Origin: Marinobacter pelagius | GTDB taxonomy: Bacteria; Pseudomonadota; Gammaproteobacteria; Pseudomonadales; Oleiphilaceae | Length of the DNA: 64,000 nucleotides | Assembly: GCF_003315345.1 (NCBI RefSeq) | Contig: NZ_QNRO01000022.1 | Coordinates: 1 to 64,000 of the forward strand | Direction: 5' to 3' | Shown here: positions 8,189 to 17,609 of the stretch, piece by piece | Layout of the letters: the number at the start of each line of letters is the position of its first letter | Numbering within the stretch: position 1 is the stretch's first letter | Notes under the pieces: model-generated | The model's database searches: none | Seen by the model: the letters and a program-made list of their open reading frames with translations, nothing else | What the model was told of the DNA's origin: nothing | Program-made: the position numbers and the translations under genes

Positions 8189-9340
8189 TCAGGGAGATCC
8201 GACAGTCCAGTTAAGCACCGCTCTATGAACCATTTTTACTGGAAGGAACTCCTGTTCCAGCCGGCCGCGGTCCGACTGACGCAGCAGGTGGTAGAGGCCG
8301 GCTTCGCTCCCGGTCAGCTCTGGCGGGACGACAGCCGGTGCTGCCTGAGGTTCCTCAACAGCACTTTCGGCGGCAAACCTCTCAAAGGTCGCCCTGTCCA
8401 TTAATAATGGTGTGAGCTGCGGGAGATGCTCCCTGGCGCGGCCAAGCATGGTCAGACCCCAGGTATCCATGTCACCCCAGTAAGCCACGGCTCGACTGGA
8501 TAACCAGCTTGCCTGCAACCAGGACAGGTTCAGTCCCGAGCCTAGCACCGCGATAGTATCGGGCGTGGAGGGCAACTGGTGAAGGCAGCGCTCGTTTTCT
8601 ACCAGGATCAGGCGCTGGCCTGGCAATGGGGTTCTTTGCAGTTCATACGCCCGGACCCGCATTTGTGAGAAGGGCAACAGTGAGCCATCCAGATCTGCGA
8701 TCAGTAGCCAGTGGTGGCCCTCGTCTTCGGCGCCCAGGAAGGTTTCCAGTCCGGTCTCGCTGGCCCGGCCATCGAACAGGATATCCAGCATCAGGGTAAC
8801 CAGCTGGCGGTTGCGCTCGAAGAATTTGCTGTCGCTACCGGCGACAGAAAGCGCCCTGAGGGGCTTGCCATCGGCGCAGCCCGGCTGGAGCTGAAGGGCA
8901 ACTTCACCGCTCAGAATGACATCGCGCTCTGATTTATCCATAACCAAGCTTCGCCGGCGTACGATCAGTGAGTGAAAGCGCGGGTCCAGGGCAGATGCGA
9001 GGCGATTGAGCATGCTATATTCCCGCTTGATGTCACTGCTGCCGGTGGCCTGTACCCACTGGCTGGGGGACTCCAGCATCCAGTGGGTTGGTATGTTGAT
9101 GGCCTCGCTGGTGCTTTGAAAGCGGACAGGCTGCCACTGGACTTGCCCGATCGTAACCTCCCGCCATTGCTGGAGGTGTTCGCGAACCTCTCCGACCTGA
9201 TCCCTTACCACGGTGCCAGTGGGCTTTCCGATAGTAAGGGTCAATGGCCAGCTCTCCGGCCGGAGCAGGCGTTGCTCGCGCAGGTCTGCATTTTGCCATT
9301 GCCGGGTCAGGCGACTTGCCAGTTCATCCGGAGATTTCAT
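8189..9340 (-). CDS. jetD: Wadjet JetD, Toprim-type DNA nuclease subunit
   Basis: A 383-residue protein with the DUF3322-DUF2220 layout of JetD/MksG. The C-terminal Toprim fold is recognisable from LILVENERCLHQLP (E248) and AVAYWGDMDTWGLTML (D290 and D292), the acidic triad expected to bind metal for cleavage. In Wadjet, JetD cuts plasmid DNA after JetABC has extruded and sized a circular molecule. The start ATG 9340 overlaps the jetC end by 17 bp. All key acidic residues look intact, so the nuclease is probably active. Confidence 0.92.
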   Translation of the reverse strand: MKSPDELASRLTRQWQNADLREQRLLRPESWPLTLTIGKPTGTVVRDQVGEVREHLQQWREVTIGQVQWQPVRFQSTSEAINIPTHWMLESPSQWVQATGSSDIKREYSMLNRLASALDPRFHSLIVRRRSLVMDKSERDVILSGEVALQLQPGCADGKPLRALSVAGSDSKFFERNRQLVTLMLDILFDGRASETGLETFLGAEDEGHHWLLIADLDGSLLPFSQMRVRAYELQRTPLPGQRLILVENERCLHQLPSTPDTIAVLGSGLNLSWLQASWLSSRAVAYWGDMDTWGLTMLGRAREHLPQLTPLLMDRATFERFAAESAVEEPQAAPAVVPPELTGSEAGLYHLLRQSDRGRLEQEFLPVKMVHRAVLNWTVGSP

Positions 9341-12300
9341 GGGCTTTCCGGGCTATTTTTTCTGCGTGGGCTTCCAGCTCTTCCCAGCTCAGTGAAGTAA
9401 GGGTGGCGCGCAGGTCTTTGCGGTGCACCAGGATGGCCGAGCGGGTATGAGCCCGCAGCAGCCGCATCTCTTTGTTGGGTGTGACGAATAGTGGGTGCAG
9501 GCCAAATTCGTTGAGGGCCGAGATGATGCGACCGGCCACCGCGTGGGAGCTTTTGGAGAACGCTTCGTCCAGCACGATAGTGCCGAACAGGGGCTGGGTG
9601 GCGCCGTCCGGGCACAGGGCATAGCTCAGGGAGGCCGTGAGGATATAGCTGGCTATGATTTCTTTTTCGCCACCACTGCCGCCCTGGGAGCCGGTGCGGG
9701 TTTCGATCACCGTGCCGGACTCCCGGTCAAGAACCGAGACTTCGAACTGCAGTCTGTAGCGTGGGTCCAGCAAGGCTCGGGCACCTACGGTGCGTTTGTT
9801 GTCTGCGGCATCCCGCAGCAAGGCCACCATGTTCTGCAGGGCCTTGAAATGGCTTTCGCCCTGGTCGTCTTTCAGGGCGTCAGCGCGGAGCTGTCTCTGG
9901 GCCCGCTCCAGGGTCCGGAGGGATTCGTGGGTAACCCTCCGTGGCTCCAGGCGCAGGTAACGGCCCGGCTGGAAGTCGACCCGCCGCAGGGTGGCGTTCA
10001 GGTCGGATATACGTTCCTCAATGATGGCTACCTGGTTCTGGATATGGGCTAGCAACTGGGTGACCCCCTGATCCGATGACTGGTTCAGGTAACTGAGGAA
10101 ACGCTCAAGTTTCTGGGGGAGGGCCTCTTCTTCCAGCACCCGCAGGCGTTCGAGGTATTCGGGAATGTCCCGGATATCGCTGCCGGTTTCCGTGAGCGCC
10201 CCGGTATCGATGGTGCGGGCTTCTCCCATCAGTCGGGTCAGGTTGAGTTCGTAACCCTGAATCTGTTTGCCCAGTTTGCCGATGGCCCTATCCAGCTGTT
10301 CGCGCTGGTCCCGCTCCAGGGCTTCCAGACGTTCGTACTGGTCTGCTCCCGGGGTGCGGAAGTGCGCAGCGGCCAGGGTTTGCTGGTCGTCTGTCAGGCC
10401 TTCGTCAATCCGGTCCAACAGTTCCGTGCAGCGTCGGGTGGCCTGGGTACGCTTCTCTTCCAGGAGCGCCAGAGTGGTTTCCTGCTGCGAGAGCTTTTTC
10501 CGGCTTTGCTCCAGTTTCTGGTGAACCGATTCAAACTCCCGCCGGGCTCTTTCCACATCCGAGTCCGGAGCGGTGAGCGCCTCCAGTCGGCTTTGAAGGG
10601 CATCCAGTTCCCGCTGTGCGCTGGGCAGGTCGATGGTGCTGAACTCGGTTTCGCCAAGGAGCTCGTAGAGCTTTACCTGGTCCTGGGTGTCTTTCAGCTT
10701 TCTACGGGCTGTTCCGAGTTGCTGCTCCAGGGTGTCCGCTTCCTGGCGGGTTTCTGTCAGCTCTTTGTTAAGGGCAGCGAGGCGGTCACGGTTGTTGAAC
10801 CCGGTCATCCACCCCTTGTCGAGCCGCTGATTGTCCCGTTTTTCGAAATAGCCCTTCTTGCCTGACATGAGGCCTTGTTGCGTCATCCCTTGGGGTGTCT
10901 GACGCAGGGTCTCCGGCGAGTCCACGCAGTGCCGGTCGATTCCGGCCAGCAGGTGTTTCAGGGCTTCCCGGTGAGGATGGTCCTTGAAATTCAGCTTTCG
11001 GGTGAAACCGTCATCCATGAACCGGGCCGGGGCCTGGGGGGGCTGGGCCTCCAGCAGACGAACGTGAAGCCGGTTGTCACGGCTGTTTACCCTGTCCAGC
11101 GCAGATTGCATGGCCGCCGGGGGCACCAGCAGGCGCAAGCGGTGCCCGCCAATGGCCCGTTCGATCGCGCCGCGCCAGTCGCTTTCTTCGGCTTTGACTT
11201 CCACCAGTTCTGCCACGAAGGGCAGGCTGCCCTCATCCAGGTTCAGCGCGCGGGCCAGTTCGCTGCGGAACTCCTGGTAGCGGCCGTCTATGTTGGACCC
11301 CGGGCGGGCCTTGATGCGGTCGATTTCTTCACTGAGTTCGGTCAGCGTTTCATTGAGCTTGCCGTGACGGATACGCAGGTCCAGCAGGGATTTGTCCTGC
11401 GTGTCTGCGAGTTCGGACAATTCACGCAGTTTTGTCTCGCCGAGCTGGCGGTTCCGAGCCAGAGCCTCGGGCGCCAGTGTACTGTCCAGATCAAGCTTGC
11501 CAGTCAGGGTTTGATAATCCCTGGCGTGCCGCTCCCGTTCTTCCACCCAGCGCTTCTGCTGGGAAATCTGCTCTTTGAGTTGCTCAATGCTGGCGCCGCC
11601 GGCCTGCAGGTAGATATCTTTCAGGGTGTCGGCTTTGCTGTTCAGTTCCCGGACCGTCTCATCCAATGAGACGAGGGCTTCCCGCCCCTCTTCCAGTTGC
11701 TTTTCAAGTTCCTGTTTCCGGCTGTTCCAGAGCTCGTAACCGGTTTGTGCGAACCACACTGGCAGGATCGCTTTCAGGGCCAGTTGCTGGTCCAGCTCGG
11801 CTACGACGGCCTGGTGTTTTTCGTGGGTTTCCGCAATGGGCAAGAGCGACTGGTGTTGTTTGCGAGCGGTTTCCAGTTCGCTGTGGATGGCGGCCAGGTC
11901 GTCGAACTCACTGGCAACTTCAGCGGCTCGGTCGAATGCCGAGTGGTCGTCCAGCACCAGTTCCCGGAAGATTTCGTCAATGCTGTTGAGTTGTTTCAGG
12001 CCCGCGGCGCGGTTGAGCAGTGTAAAGGCATTTTCACCCACTTCGAAAAAACGACGTATCTGGGCCAAATAGGCTTTTTTACTGTCGTTGGTTTGCAAGC
12101 CGGGGTTATCCCTTGCGTGCTGTTTGAGCTCCCGGGCCCCGCCCTCATGGTGGATGGCCAGCCAGGTATCCAGGCTCTGGTCATCCCGCTCAGAGAACAG
12201 CCACAGGCGCTTAAGGTCGCTGGCGGCAGAGCTGCTGCCGTCTATCCAGAACAGCGCGCCAATGCGAATGGCCTTGTCACCGTTGGAGAAGCGGGCGCTC

Positions 12301-12647
12301 ACAGCGGTAACGGTTTTGCCGGGACGGGCAATGTGGCTGTTGTCACCGCTGTTGTTACCGGCACCGGATACGCCCCGGATGTAGGAGATCAGGTCACGGT
12401 CGCTTTCATGGCCCCCGGTGGAGGCCAGGTTGTACCGCGGCTGATGGGTGAGCAAGGTCATCAGCGCATCCACCAGAGTCGTTTTGCCGCTGCCGGTGGG
12501 GCCGATGATAGCGGTGCCTTTGGGGTCGATTTCGGCGCAGTGCCGACCGCCGAAGGGTCCCCAGTTGTAAAGGTCCAGGTGGGTCAGAATATAGGCCGTA
12601 GGCGGAATAATTTCAGCGGCAAAGAGGTCGGTCTGGGATTGGCTCAT
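9324..12647 (-). CDS. jetC: Wadjet JetC, SMC/MukB-like ATPase
   Basis: An 1107-residue SMC-like protein. Walker A is GPTGSGKTT (residues 49-57). Long charged coiled-coil arms follow (about 260-480 and 620-950) around a central hinge-like region, then the ABC signature GGSGGEKE (from about 989) and Walker B TIVLDEAF (D1027, E1028). This is the motor of the JetABCD loop extruder, related to MksB and MukB. It starts four bases inside the end of jetB (ATGA overlap) and overlaps jetD, so all three are translationally coupled. The ATPase appears complete and uninterrupted. Confidence 0.94.
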   Translation of the reverse strand: MSQSQTDLFAAEIIPPTAYILTHLDLYNWGPFGGRHCAEIDPKGTAIIGPTGSGKTTLVDALMTLLTHQPRYNLASTGGHESDRDLISYIRGVSGAGNNSGDNSHIARPGKTVTAVSARFSNGDKAIRIGALFWIDGSSSAASDLKRLWLFSERDDQSLDTWLAIHHEGGARELKQHARDNPGLQTNDSKKAYLAQIRRFFEVGENAFTLLNRAAGLKQLNSIDEIFRELVLDDHSAFDRAAEVASEFDDLAAIHSELETARKQHQSLLPIAETHEKHQAVVAELDQQLALKAILPVWFAQTGYELWNSRKQELEKQLEEGREALVSLDETVRELNSKADTLKDIYLQAGGASIEQLKEQISQQKRWVEERERHARDYQTLTGKLDLDSTLAPEALARNRQLGETKLRELSELADTQDKSLLDLRIRHGKLNETLTELSEEIDRIKARPGSNIDGRYQEFRSELARALNLDEGSLPFVAELVEVKAEESDWRGAIERAIGGHRLRLLVPPAAMQSALDRVNSRDNRLHVRLLEAQPPQAPARFMDDGFTRKLNFKDHPHREALKHLLAGIDRHCVDSPETLRQTPQGMTQQGLMSGKKGYFEKRDNQRLDKGWMTGFNNRDRLAALNKELTETRQEADTLEQQLGTARRKLKDTQDQVKLYELLGETEFSTIDLPSAQRELDALQSRLEALTAPDSDVERARREFESVHQKLEQSRKKLSQQETTLALLEEKRTQATRRCTELLDRIDEGLTDDQQTLAAAHFRTPGADQYERLEALERDQREQLDRAIGKLGKQIQGYELNLTRLMGEARTIDTGALTETGSDIRDIPEYLERLRVLEEEALPQKLERFLSYLNQSSDQGVTQLLAHIQNQVAIIEERISDLNATLRRVDFQPGRYLRLEPRRVTHESLRTLERAQRQLRADALKDDQGESHFKALQNMVALLRDAADNKRTVGARALLDPRYRLQFEVSVLDRESGTVIETRTGSQGGSGGEKEIIASYILTASLSYALCPDGATQPLFGTIVLDEAFSKSSHAVAGRIISALNEFGLHPLFVTPNKEMRLLRAHTRSAILVHRKDLRATLTSLSWEELEAHAEKIARKAHEISG

Positions 12648-13387
12648 AGATCCTCTCCGTCAGCTTCTTCCGGGGCGGATTGGCCGGCCACGCGCCGAAA
12701 ATGGTGCAACAGGTTCTGCAGGTTCTCAGGGTTTGCCAGATGGGTGATGATCGGGCGGATGATAACCTGATCGTTGGCGTCAATGTCCGAGACGATGCCA
12801 TGGTTTTTCAGGTTGTCGAGCAGGCTGCGTAGGCGTTTCTGGTCCCGGGTGTCGCTGCCGGTGTCGCCCAGGTACAGCTGTAGTTGAGGCAGTAATTCAT
12901 CCAGTTCTACTGTAGCCTCAGCGGCTCCGAGCCCGGCTTCCTGTTCGTGGGCGATGAAGTGCTGTCGCAGTATGGCGACCAGCAGGGACTGTTCCATGGT
13001 CAGACGCTGGCGACGCACCAGGGGGTGGGACCATTCGTCATCCTTTTCTTCACCCTCTGTGAATAGCTGTTCAGAGACCACCAGAAAGGCCAACCCGCGC
13101 ACGTCGTCCACCTTCAGGCGCAGGTCGAACGGCTCCAGGACCTCGTTTATGGCGGCGGTCTGGGTAATGGCAACCTGGTAGAGTTTGGGCTTCCGGTCCG
13201 CTTCAAGCAATCCGTATTTAAGCAGCTCCTGGGTGGTGGCTTTCACACTGCCGGGCGTGTAGTGGCCAGCCTCTGTCGGCGGCCTTTGCTGAACTGCATC
13301 GTCCGGGGCCTCTGACGATTGTTGCGGTTCTTCCGTAGCTTGTTCCTTTTCGGCCTGGCGTGTCAGGCGGTCAAAATAGTCAGACAT
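12644..13387 (-). CDS. jetB: Wadjet JetB, kite subunit (DUF4194/MksE-like)
   Basis: A 247-residue protein matching DUF4194 by length, operon place and pattern: an acidic, glutamine-rich N-terminus (about 1-50), then winged-helix regions (TTQELLKYGLLEADRKPKLYQV, LLRQHFIAHEQEA) and an acidic tail. JetB is the kite dimer that bridges the kleisin JetA and the SMC JetC. It starts six bases after the jetA stop and ends in a 4-bp overlap with jetC. Identification rests partly on context, because DUF4194 sequences diverge quickly. Confidence 0.9.
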   Translation of the reverse strand: MSDYFDRLTRQAEKEQATEEPQQSSEAPDDAVQQRPPTEAGHYTPGSVKATTQELLKYGLLEADRKPKLYQVAITQTAAINEVLEPFDLRLKVDDVRGLAFLVVSEQLFTEGEEKDDEWSHPLVRRQRLTMEQSLLVAILRQHFIAHEQEAGLGAAEATVELDELLPQLQLYLGDTGSDTRDQKRLRSLLDNLKNHGIVSDIDANDQVIIRPIITHLANPENLQNLLHHFRRVAGQSAPEEADGEDL

Positions 13388-13393
13388 GCGGCT

Positions 13394-14890
13394 TTACAGC
13401 TCCCAGTCGATGGATTCTGCGTCTTGTCGGGTCAGCGTCAGTTGCGGCACGTAGAAGCGCAGCCGCTGGCCATTGCTGTCGGTAATGTCGACGGCTTCCC
13501 GGTCTTCAGTGATCTCCACTTCCGCCTCACGGGCCATCGCCAGCCAGAGGGCGATGGTTTCCAGGTCGTGGGTGGGCGGCAAATGAGTGGCCAGGTCGCC
13601 AATGGTCATGGGGCGGTCGGTGACTTTCAGTAACTCCACCGTTTCCTCATAGAGGGCTTCCCTGTCGAGACCATCAAAAGCACGCCAGAAGTCTTCACCG
13701 ACTTCGTCCAGATTAACGCTCTGGTCAGCCAGCTCCAGGCTTTGTTCCTGTTCTTCGGTGGCCGATTTGAATCTCAGCCGTTCAGCCAGCGGCAGGCTGG
13801 AAACCGCCACGGCAACCGGTGGTAGGGGTGTCTCGCTTTTGCGGACCCTGTGGCTGGACCAGTCAACGTTGAGCGCAGTGTTCAGTATGCTGTTGAGCAG
13901 TTCGCCAACCCTGTGGTTCTCGGCCGCCAGCCCGGTTTTGAGGAAGCCTTTGACATCTTTTTCGCTGCGGGCCCGTGCCCGGATAACGGCAGCGGATTCC
14001 TGAATCAGACGGATGACCAGCCAGCGTAATTCATCCTGTTGTTGCCGGGACAGGGCGTGGCGGGTCGCCGGATTTTTCAGGATAGTCCGCAGCCGGTGTT
14101 TCATGTTGTCCAGCTCGGTGGACCGGCTGAGTTGCTCGTTGAAGTTGTGGAAGACCTTGCCTTCGGCGGTTTCCAGCAGGGTATCGTGCCCATCCAGCAA
14201 GCGGTCAACAATTTCGCCCCGGTGATGCTGTTCGCTGACGATGGACTGGCGCAACTGCCGGTCAGCCTCCCGGTAGGAGTCCTCCACCCGGCGGAAGTCG
14301 GCCCGCAGGCTGGTGGCAAGGTTGTAGACTTCGCGGATGCCTTCTGCCGCTTCGGCACCTGCCAGCACTTTGAAGCGACCGGCTTCCACTTCCGCCAGCT
14401 CGTGCTCCAGATCTTTTATCTTGCGGCGTATATGGTCGGCACGGCTTTGGGCATTCGGGTTCAGACGGGTTTCCAGGTTTTCAATCTCCCGCTGCACCGT
14501 AGCCAGGCGTGAGGCCGTGGACGTCATGATTTTTTCATCCAGGCCCTCAACAAAGGCGAGGGCCTTTTGCAGGGCATCTGTGGCCATCAGGCGGCCGTCC
14601 CGCTCAACAATCAGCCCTTTGCGAATCCAGGCGCGCAGCTCTTTTCTGGCATCAGCCGCCGGGTCGTCAGTGGATAGCTCCAGGTCATCGCTGTTGGCAT
14701 GCTCCCGCAGGATATCTGTCAGCATTTGTTGGGCATCCTCGAACAGGATTTCTTCCCGGTTCTGCTCCATTAACGCCTGCAGGCAGCTGAGCACCAGGGG
14801 GCCTCTGGTGGCTGAGAGCAGCTTCCATGCCGGATGCTGGTGTCGGGCGACCAGGTAGGCGCGGGTTCTCAGGTGGGTTTGTTCGTCCAT
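13394..14890 (-). CDS. jetA: Wadjet JetA, kleisin subunit (DUF3375/MksF-like)
   Basis: A 498-residue protein of the DUF3375 family, first gene of jetABCD. It has an N-terminal helical/winged region (LRTRAYLVARHQHPAWKLLSATRGPLVLSCL), a long coiled coil around residues 120-230 (VQREIENLETRLNP, IKDLEHELAEVEAGR) and a C-terminal winged helix, the layout of a kleisin. I use ATG 14890; the in-frame TTG 14896 adds two residues. The 203-bp divergent gap to sstT should contain the operon promoter, though I see no strong consensus boxes there. Confidence 0.92.
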   Translation of the reverse strand: MDEQTHLRTRAYLVARHQHPAWKLLSATRGPLVLSCLQALMEQNREEILFEDAQQMLTDILREHANSDDLELSTDDPAADARKELRAWIRKGLIVERDGRLMATDALQKALAFVEGLDEKIMTSTASRLATVQREIENLETRLNPNAQSRADHIRRKIKDLEHELAEVEAGRFKVLAGAEAAEGIREVYNLATSLRADFRRVEDSYREADRQLRQSIVSEQHHRGEIVDRLLDGHDTLLETAEGKVFHNFNEQLSRSTELDNMKHRLRTILKNPATRHALSRQQQDELRWLVIRLIQESAAVIRARARSEKDVKGFLKTGLAAENHRVGELLNSILNTALNVDWSSHRVRKSETPLPPVAVAVSSLPLAERLRFKSATEEQEQSLELADQSVNLDEVGEDFWRAFDGLDREALYEETVELLKVTDRPMTIGDLATHLPPTHDLETIALWLAMAREAEVEITEDREAVDITDSNGQRLRFYVPQLTLTRQDAESIDWEL

Positions 14891-15093
14891 GGGCAATCGG
14901 AAGTACCATCTGAAAAGGTTGGGCGAGAATGATAACCCCTATAGTAATCGTGGGGCGGTTCCCGCTACAACGGAATAGTCACCAGTACGCCCGAGCGGAA
15001 CTTTGCAGGCTCCGGTTTCGGATTCCCCGTGTCTCGTTAATCTGGCATTTGTGGTAAATTCCGCCGCCCGTTCAATCCTTTCAACCGGAGCCT

Positions 15094-16320
15094 ATGATGT
15101 CCAGCGGGCAAACCACGTTCTTCCGTCCCCTTCTGCAGTTGGGTCTGATTCCCCAGATCATGCTCGGCATCATTGCAGGGGTAGCACTGGCACTGCTTTC
15201 ACCTGAAACCGCCAAATCATTTTCGCTACTCGGTCAGTTGTTTATTTCAGCACTCAAGGCCGTCGCGCCTATCCTTGTGTTTGTGCTGGTGGCAGCCGCT
15301 ATCGCGGCCCATGAAAAAGGTCAGCCAACGCATATCCGCGGCGTACTGGTGCTATACGTTGTTGGTACGCTCATCGCTGCACTGGTCGCGGTTGTTGCCA
15401 GCTTTCTATTCCCGACGGAGCTGACGCTGGACCTGCCGGAAGTCAGTGGTGAGCCACCCGGGAGCATCATCGAAATCCTGAGAGACCTGTTGCTCAGCAT
15501 GGTGGCCAACCCGGTAACTGCGTTAATGGAAGGCAACTTCATTGCCATTCTGGCCTGGGCTGTGGGGCTCGGGTTCATGCTTCGCCAGGCCAGTGATGCC
15601 ACCAGCAAGGTGTTGAAAGACCTGTCAGACGCGATTTCCGATATTGTCCATATCGTGATTCGCTTTGCGCCTCTCGGTATTCTGGGGCTGGTCGCCAACA
15701 CATTGGCCGAGACCGGCGTTGGCGCCTTGCGGGAGTATGGTCAGCTTCTGGGCGTAATCGTGGGTTGTATGCTGTTCGTGGCGCTGGTGACCAACCCGCT
15801 GATTGTTTTCCTGAAAACCCGCCAGAATCCTTTCCCGCTGGTTTTTGCCTGCCTTCGGGGCAGCGCCGTCACCGCCTTTTTTACCCGCAGTTCTGCCGCC
15901 AATATTCCGGTTAACATGGAGTTGTGCAAGCAATTGGAACTGGACCCGGATACCTACTCCATTTCTATTCCGCTGGGTGCGACCATCAACATGGCTGGCG
16001 CGGCCATCACCATTTCTGTGATCACCCTGGCTGCGGCGAATACGCTCGGCATCCCCGTGGATTTCGCTACAGCCATGTTGCTGTGCGTGGTGTCAGCGGT
16101 TGCAGCTTGCGGGGTGTCAGGCGTTGCGGGCGGGTCGTTGCTGTTGATTCCGCTGGCCACCAGCCTGTTCGGTATTTCAACGGAAGTGGCCATGCAGGTG
16201 GTGGCCATTGGCTTTGTGATCAGCGTGGTTCAGGATTCCACGGAAACCGCCCTGAACTCATCCACCGATGTTTTGTTCACCGCAGCCGCCTGTCGCGCCG
16301 CCGAGCGAAAAGCGGGGTAA
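15094..16320 (+). CDS. sstT: Serine/threonine:sodium symporter SstT
   Basis: A 408-residue dicarboxylate/amino acid:cation symporter (DAACS family). About eight membrane segments and two re-entrant loops are apparent. Diagnostic stretches are [14 protein letters not shown] (serine-rich hairpin), [15 protein letters not shown] (NMxG-type sodium site) and [16 protein letters not shown] near the end, all SstT-like; the length is near the 414 residues of E. coli SstT. GGAG sits three bases before ATG 15094 and six before ATG 15097, so the second start may be the one used. The next gene begins seven bases after the stop. Confidence 0.93.
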   Translation: MMSSGQTTFFRPLLQLGLIPQIMLGIIAGVALALLSPETAKSFSLLGQLFISALKAVAPILVFVLVAAAIAAHEKGQPTHIRGVLVLYVVGTLIAALVAVVASFLFPTELTLDLPEVSGEPPGSIIEILRDLLLSMVANPVTALMEGNFIAILAWAVGLGFMLRQASDATSKVLKDLSDAISDIVHIVIRFAPLGILGLVANTLAETGVGALREYGQLLGVIVGCMLFVALVTNPLIVFLKTRQNPFPLVFACLRGSAVTAFFTRSSAANIPVNMELCKQLELDPDTYSISIPLGATINMAGAAITISVITLAAANTLGIPVDFATAMLLCVVSAVAACGVSGVAGGSLLLIPLATSLFGISTEVAMQVVAIGFVISVVQDSTETALNSSTDVLFTAAACRAAERKAG

Positions 16321-16327
16321 CCAGTCG

Positions 16328-16825
16328 ATGGCTCGAAACCTGGTCTTTATCGGTATGCCCGGCAGCGGCAAAAGTACTGTTGGAGTGCTGGTCGCCAAGC
16401 GACTGGGGCTGGGCTTCGTGGATACCGACCTGCTCATCCAGCAGGAAGCGGGGCGCACACTGCAGGAGATCGTGGACCAGGACGGCTACCAGGCTCTACG
16501 GAAGATCGAGGAGCAGGTGTTGCTGAACCTGACCGTCGAGAACCACGTTATCAGTACCGGCGGCAGCGCGGTCTACAGTGATGTAGCCATGCGCCACCTG
16601 AAAACCAATGGAACCGTGGTTTTTCTGGATATCCCGCTGGACGTGGTGATCGAACGTATTGGCGACTACAGCCTGCGGGGCATTTCGCGCCGACCGGATC
16701 AGTCGCTGGCCGAGTTGTTTGACGAGCGTTTTGCGCTGTATTCCCGTTATGCCGATGTAACGGTGAAGGGGGCTGGCCTCACTCACGATGAGGTGTGTGA
16801 GGCGGTGCTTTCGGCGGTAAGTTAA
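16328..16825 (+). CDS. Shikimate kinase (AroK/AroL-like)
   Basis: A 165-residue P-loop kinase with Walker A GMPGSGKST, the shikimate-binding DTD (FVDTDLLIQ), STGGSAVY and an SRRP lid motif. It should phosphorylate shikimate in aromatic amino acid biosynthesis. It follows sstT by seven bases and starts at ATG 16328; an in-frame upstream start lies inside sstT and is rejected. The usual aroK lies next to aroB in gammaproteobacteria. This one is elsewhere, so it may be a second, AroL-like copy or a kinase with a related substrate. Confidence 0.82.
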   Translation: MARNLVFIGMPGSGKSTVGVLVAKRLGLGFVDTDLLIQQEAGRTLQEIVDQDGYQALRKIEEQVLLNLTVENHVISTGGSAVYSDVAMRHLKTNGTVVFLDIPLDVVIERIGDYSLRGISRRPDQSLAELFDERFALYSRYADVTVKGAGLTHDEVCEAVLSAVS

Positions 16826-16836
16826 GAAATCAGGAG

Positions 16837-17583
16837 CTACATCGCGCGTGCAAACAGCTTGAACGGCAGCGCCTTGATCACGTAGCTGAGCGGCGTCCAC
16901 GGCCACCAGGGCACGTAGGCGCGGCGTTTTTCCTTGTCGATGGCGCTGACCAGGGCGGCGACACCGGTGTCAAGGTCGACCCGGAAGGGTGCATTCTTGG
17001 TGCTGCGGTTGATGTCGGTGAGGATGTAGCCGGGCATGATGTTGGTGACCCGGATGGGTGTGCCTTCGGTATCCAGCTGCAGGCCCTCGGCCAGGGAGGC
17101 CACGGCGGCTTTGGTGGCGGCGTAGACGTTCATGGCGCCCCGGAAGCCGCGTACGCCGCTGACGGAGGACATCAGCACCAGATGGCCCGCGTTCTGGGCC
17201 CGGAAGATCTCCATGGCGGCTTCGCATTGGGCGATGGCTGCCACAAAGTTGGTCTCTGCCGCCTGGCGGTTGGATTCGAAGTGGCCCTGGCCGATGCCGT
17301 GGCTGCTGGCCATGCCGGCGTTGACCACGATGCGGTCGAGGCTGCCCAGCTCTTCTTTGAAGCTCTGAAATACCTCCGGTACCCGGTCGTAATCGCACAC
17401 ATCCAGAGCCTGGATGACCACGCGGATGTTCGGGTAGCTTGTGGTCAGCTCTTGCTGGAGCGCCTCCAGATTCTCCACGCGCCGGGCACAGAGGGCCAGG
17501 TTGCAACCTTTGGCCGCCCAGGCCCGGGCCATGCCCATGCCCAGACCACTGCTGGCCCCGGTAATCAGGATGTTACGTCGCAT
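16837..17583 (-). CDS. SDR-family oxidoreductase
   Basis: A 248-residue classical short-chain dehydrogenase. The NAD(P) motif TGASSGLGMGMA is at residues about 8-19, the structural NAG follows at VVNAGMAS, and the catalytic serine (MSSVSG) and YAATK tyrosine-lysine pair are intact. The C-terminus is rich in aromatic and proline residues (YVPWWPWTPLSYVIKALPF), a tail seen in SDRs that touch membranes or lipid substrates. The start at ATG 17583 has GGAGTGGAGA directly upstream. Substrate unknown; an aldehyde- or ketoacyl-reducing role is possible in this lipid-active genus but unproven. Confidence 0.88.
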   Translation of the reverse strand: MRRNILITGASSGLGMGMARAWAAKGCNLALCARRVENLEALQQELTTSYPNIRVVIQALDVCDYDRVPEVFQSFKEELGSLDRIVVNAGMASSHGIGQGHFESNRQAAETNFVAAIAQCEAAMEIFRAQNAGHLVLMSSVSGVRGFRGAMNVYAATKAAVASLAEGLQLDTEGTPIRVTNIMPGYILTDINRSTKNAPFRVDLDTGVAALVSAIDKEKRRAYVPWWPWTPLSYVIKALPFKLFARAM

Positions 17584-17609
17584 TCTCCACTCCTATTATT
17601 GGCGCCGGC

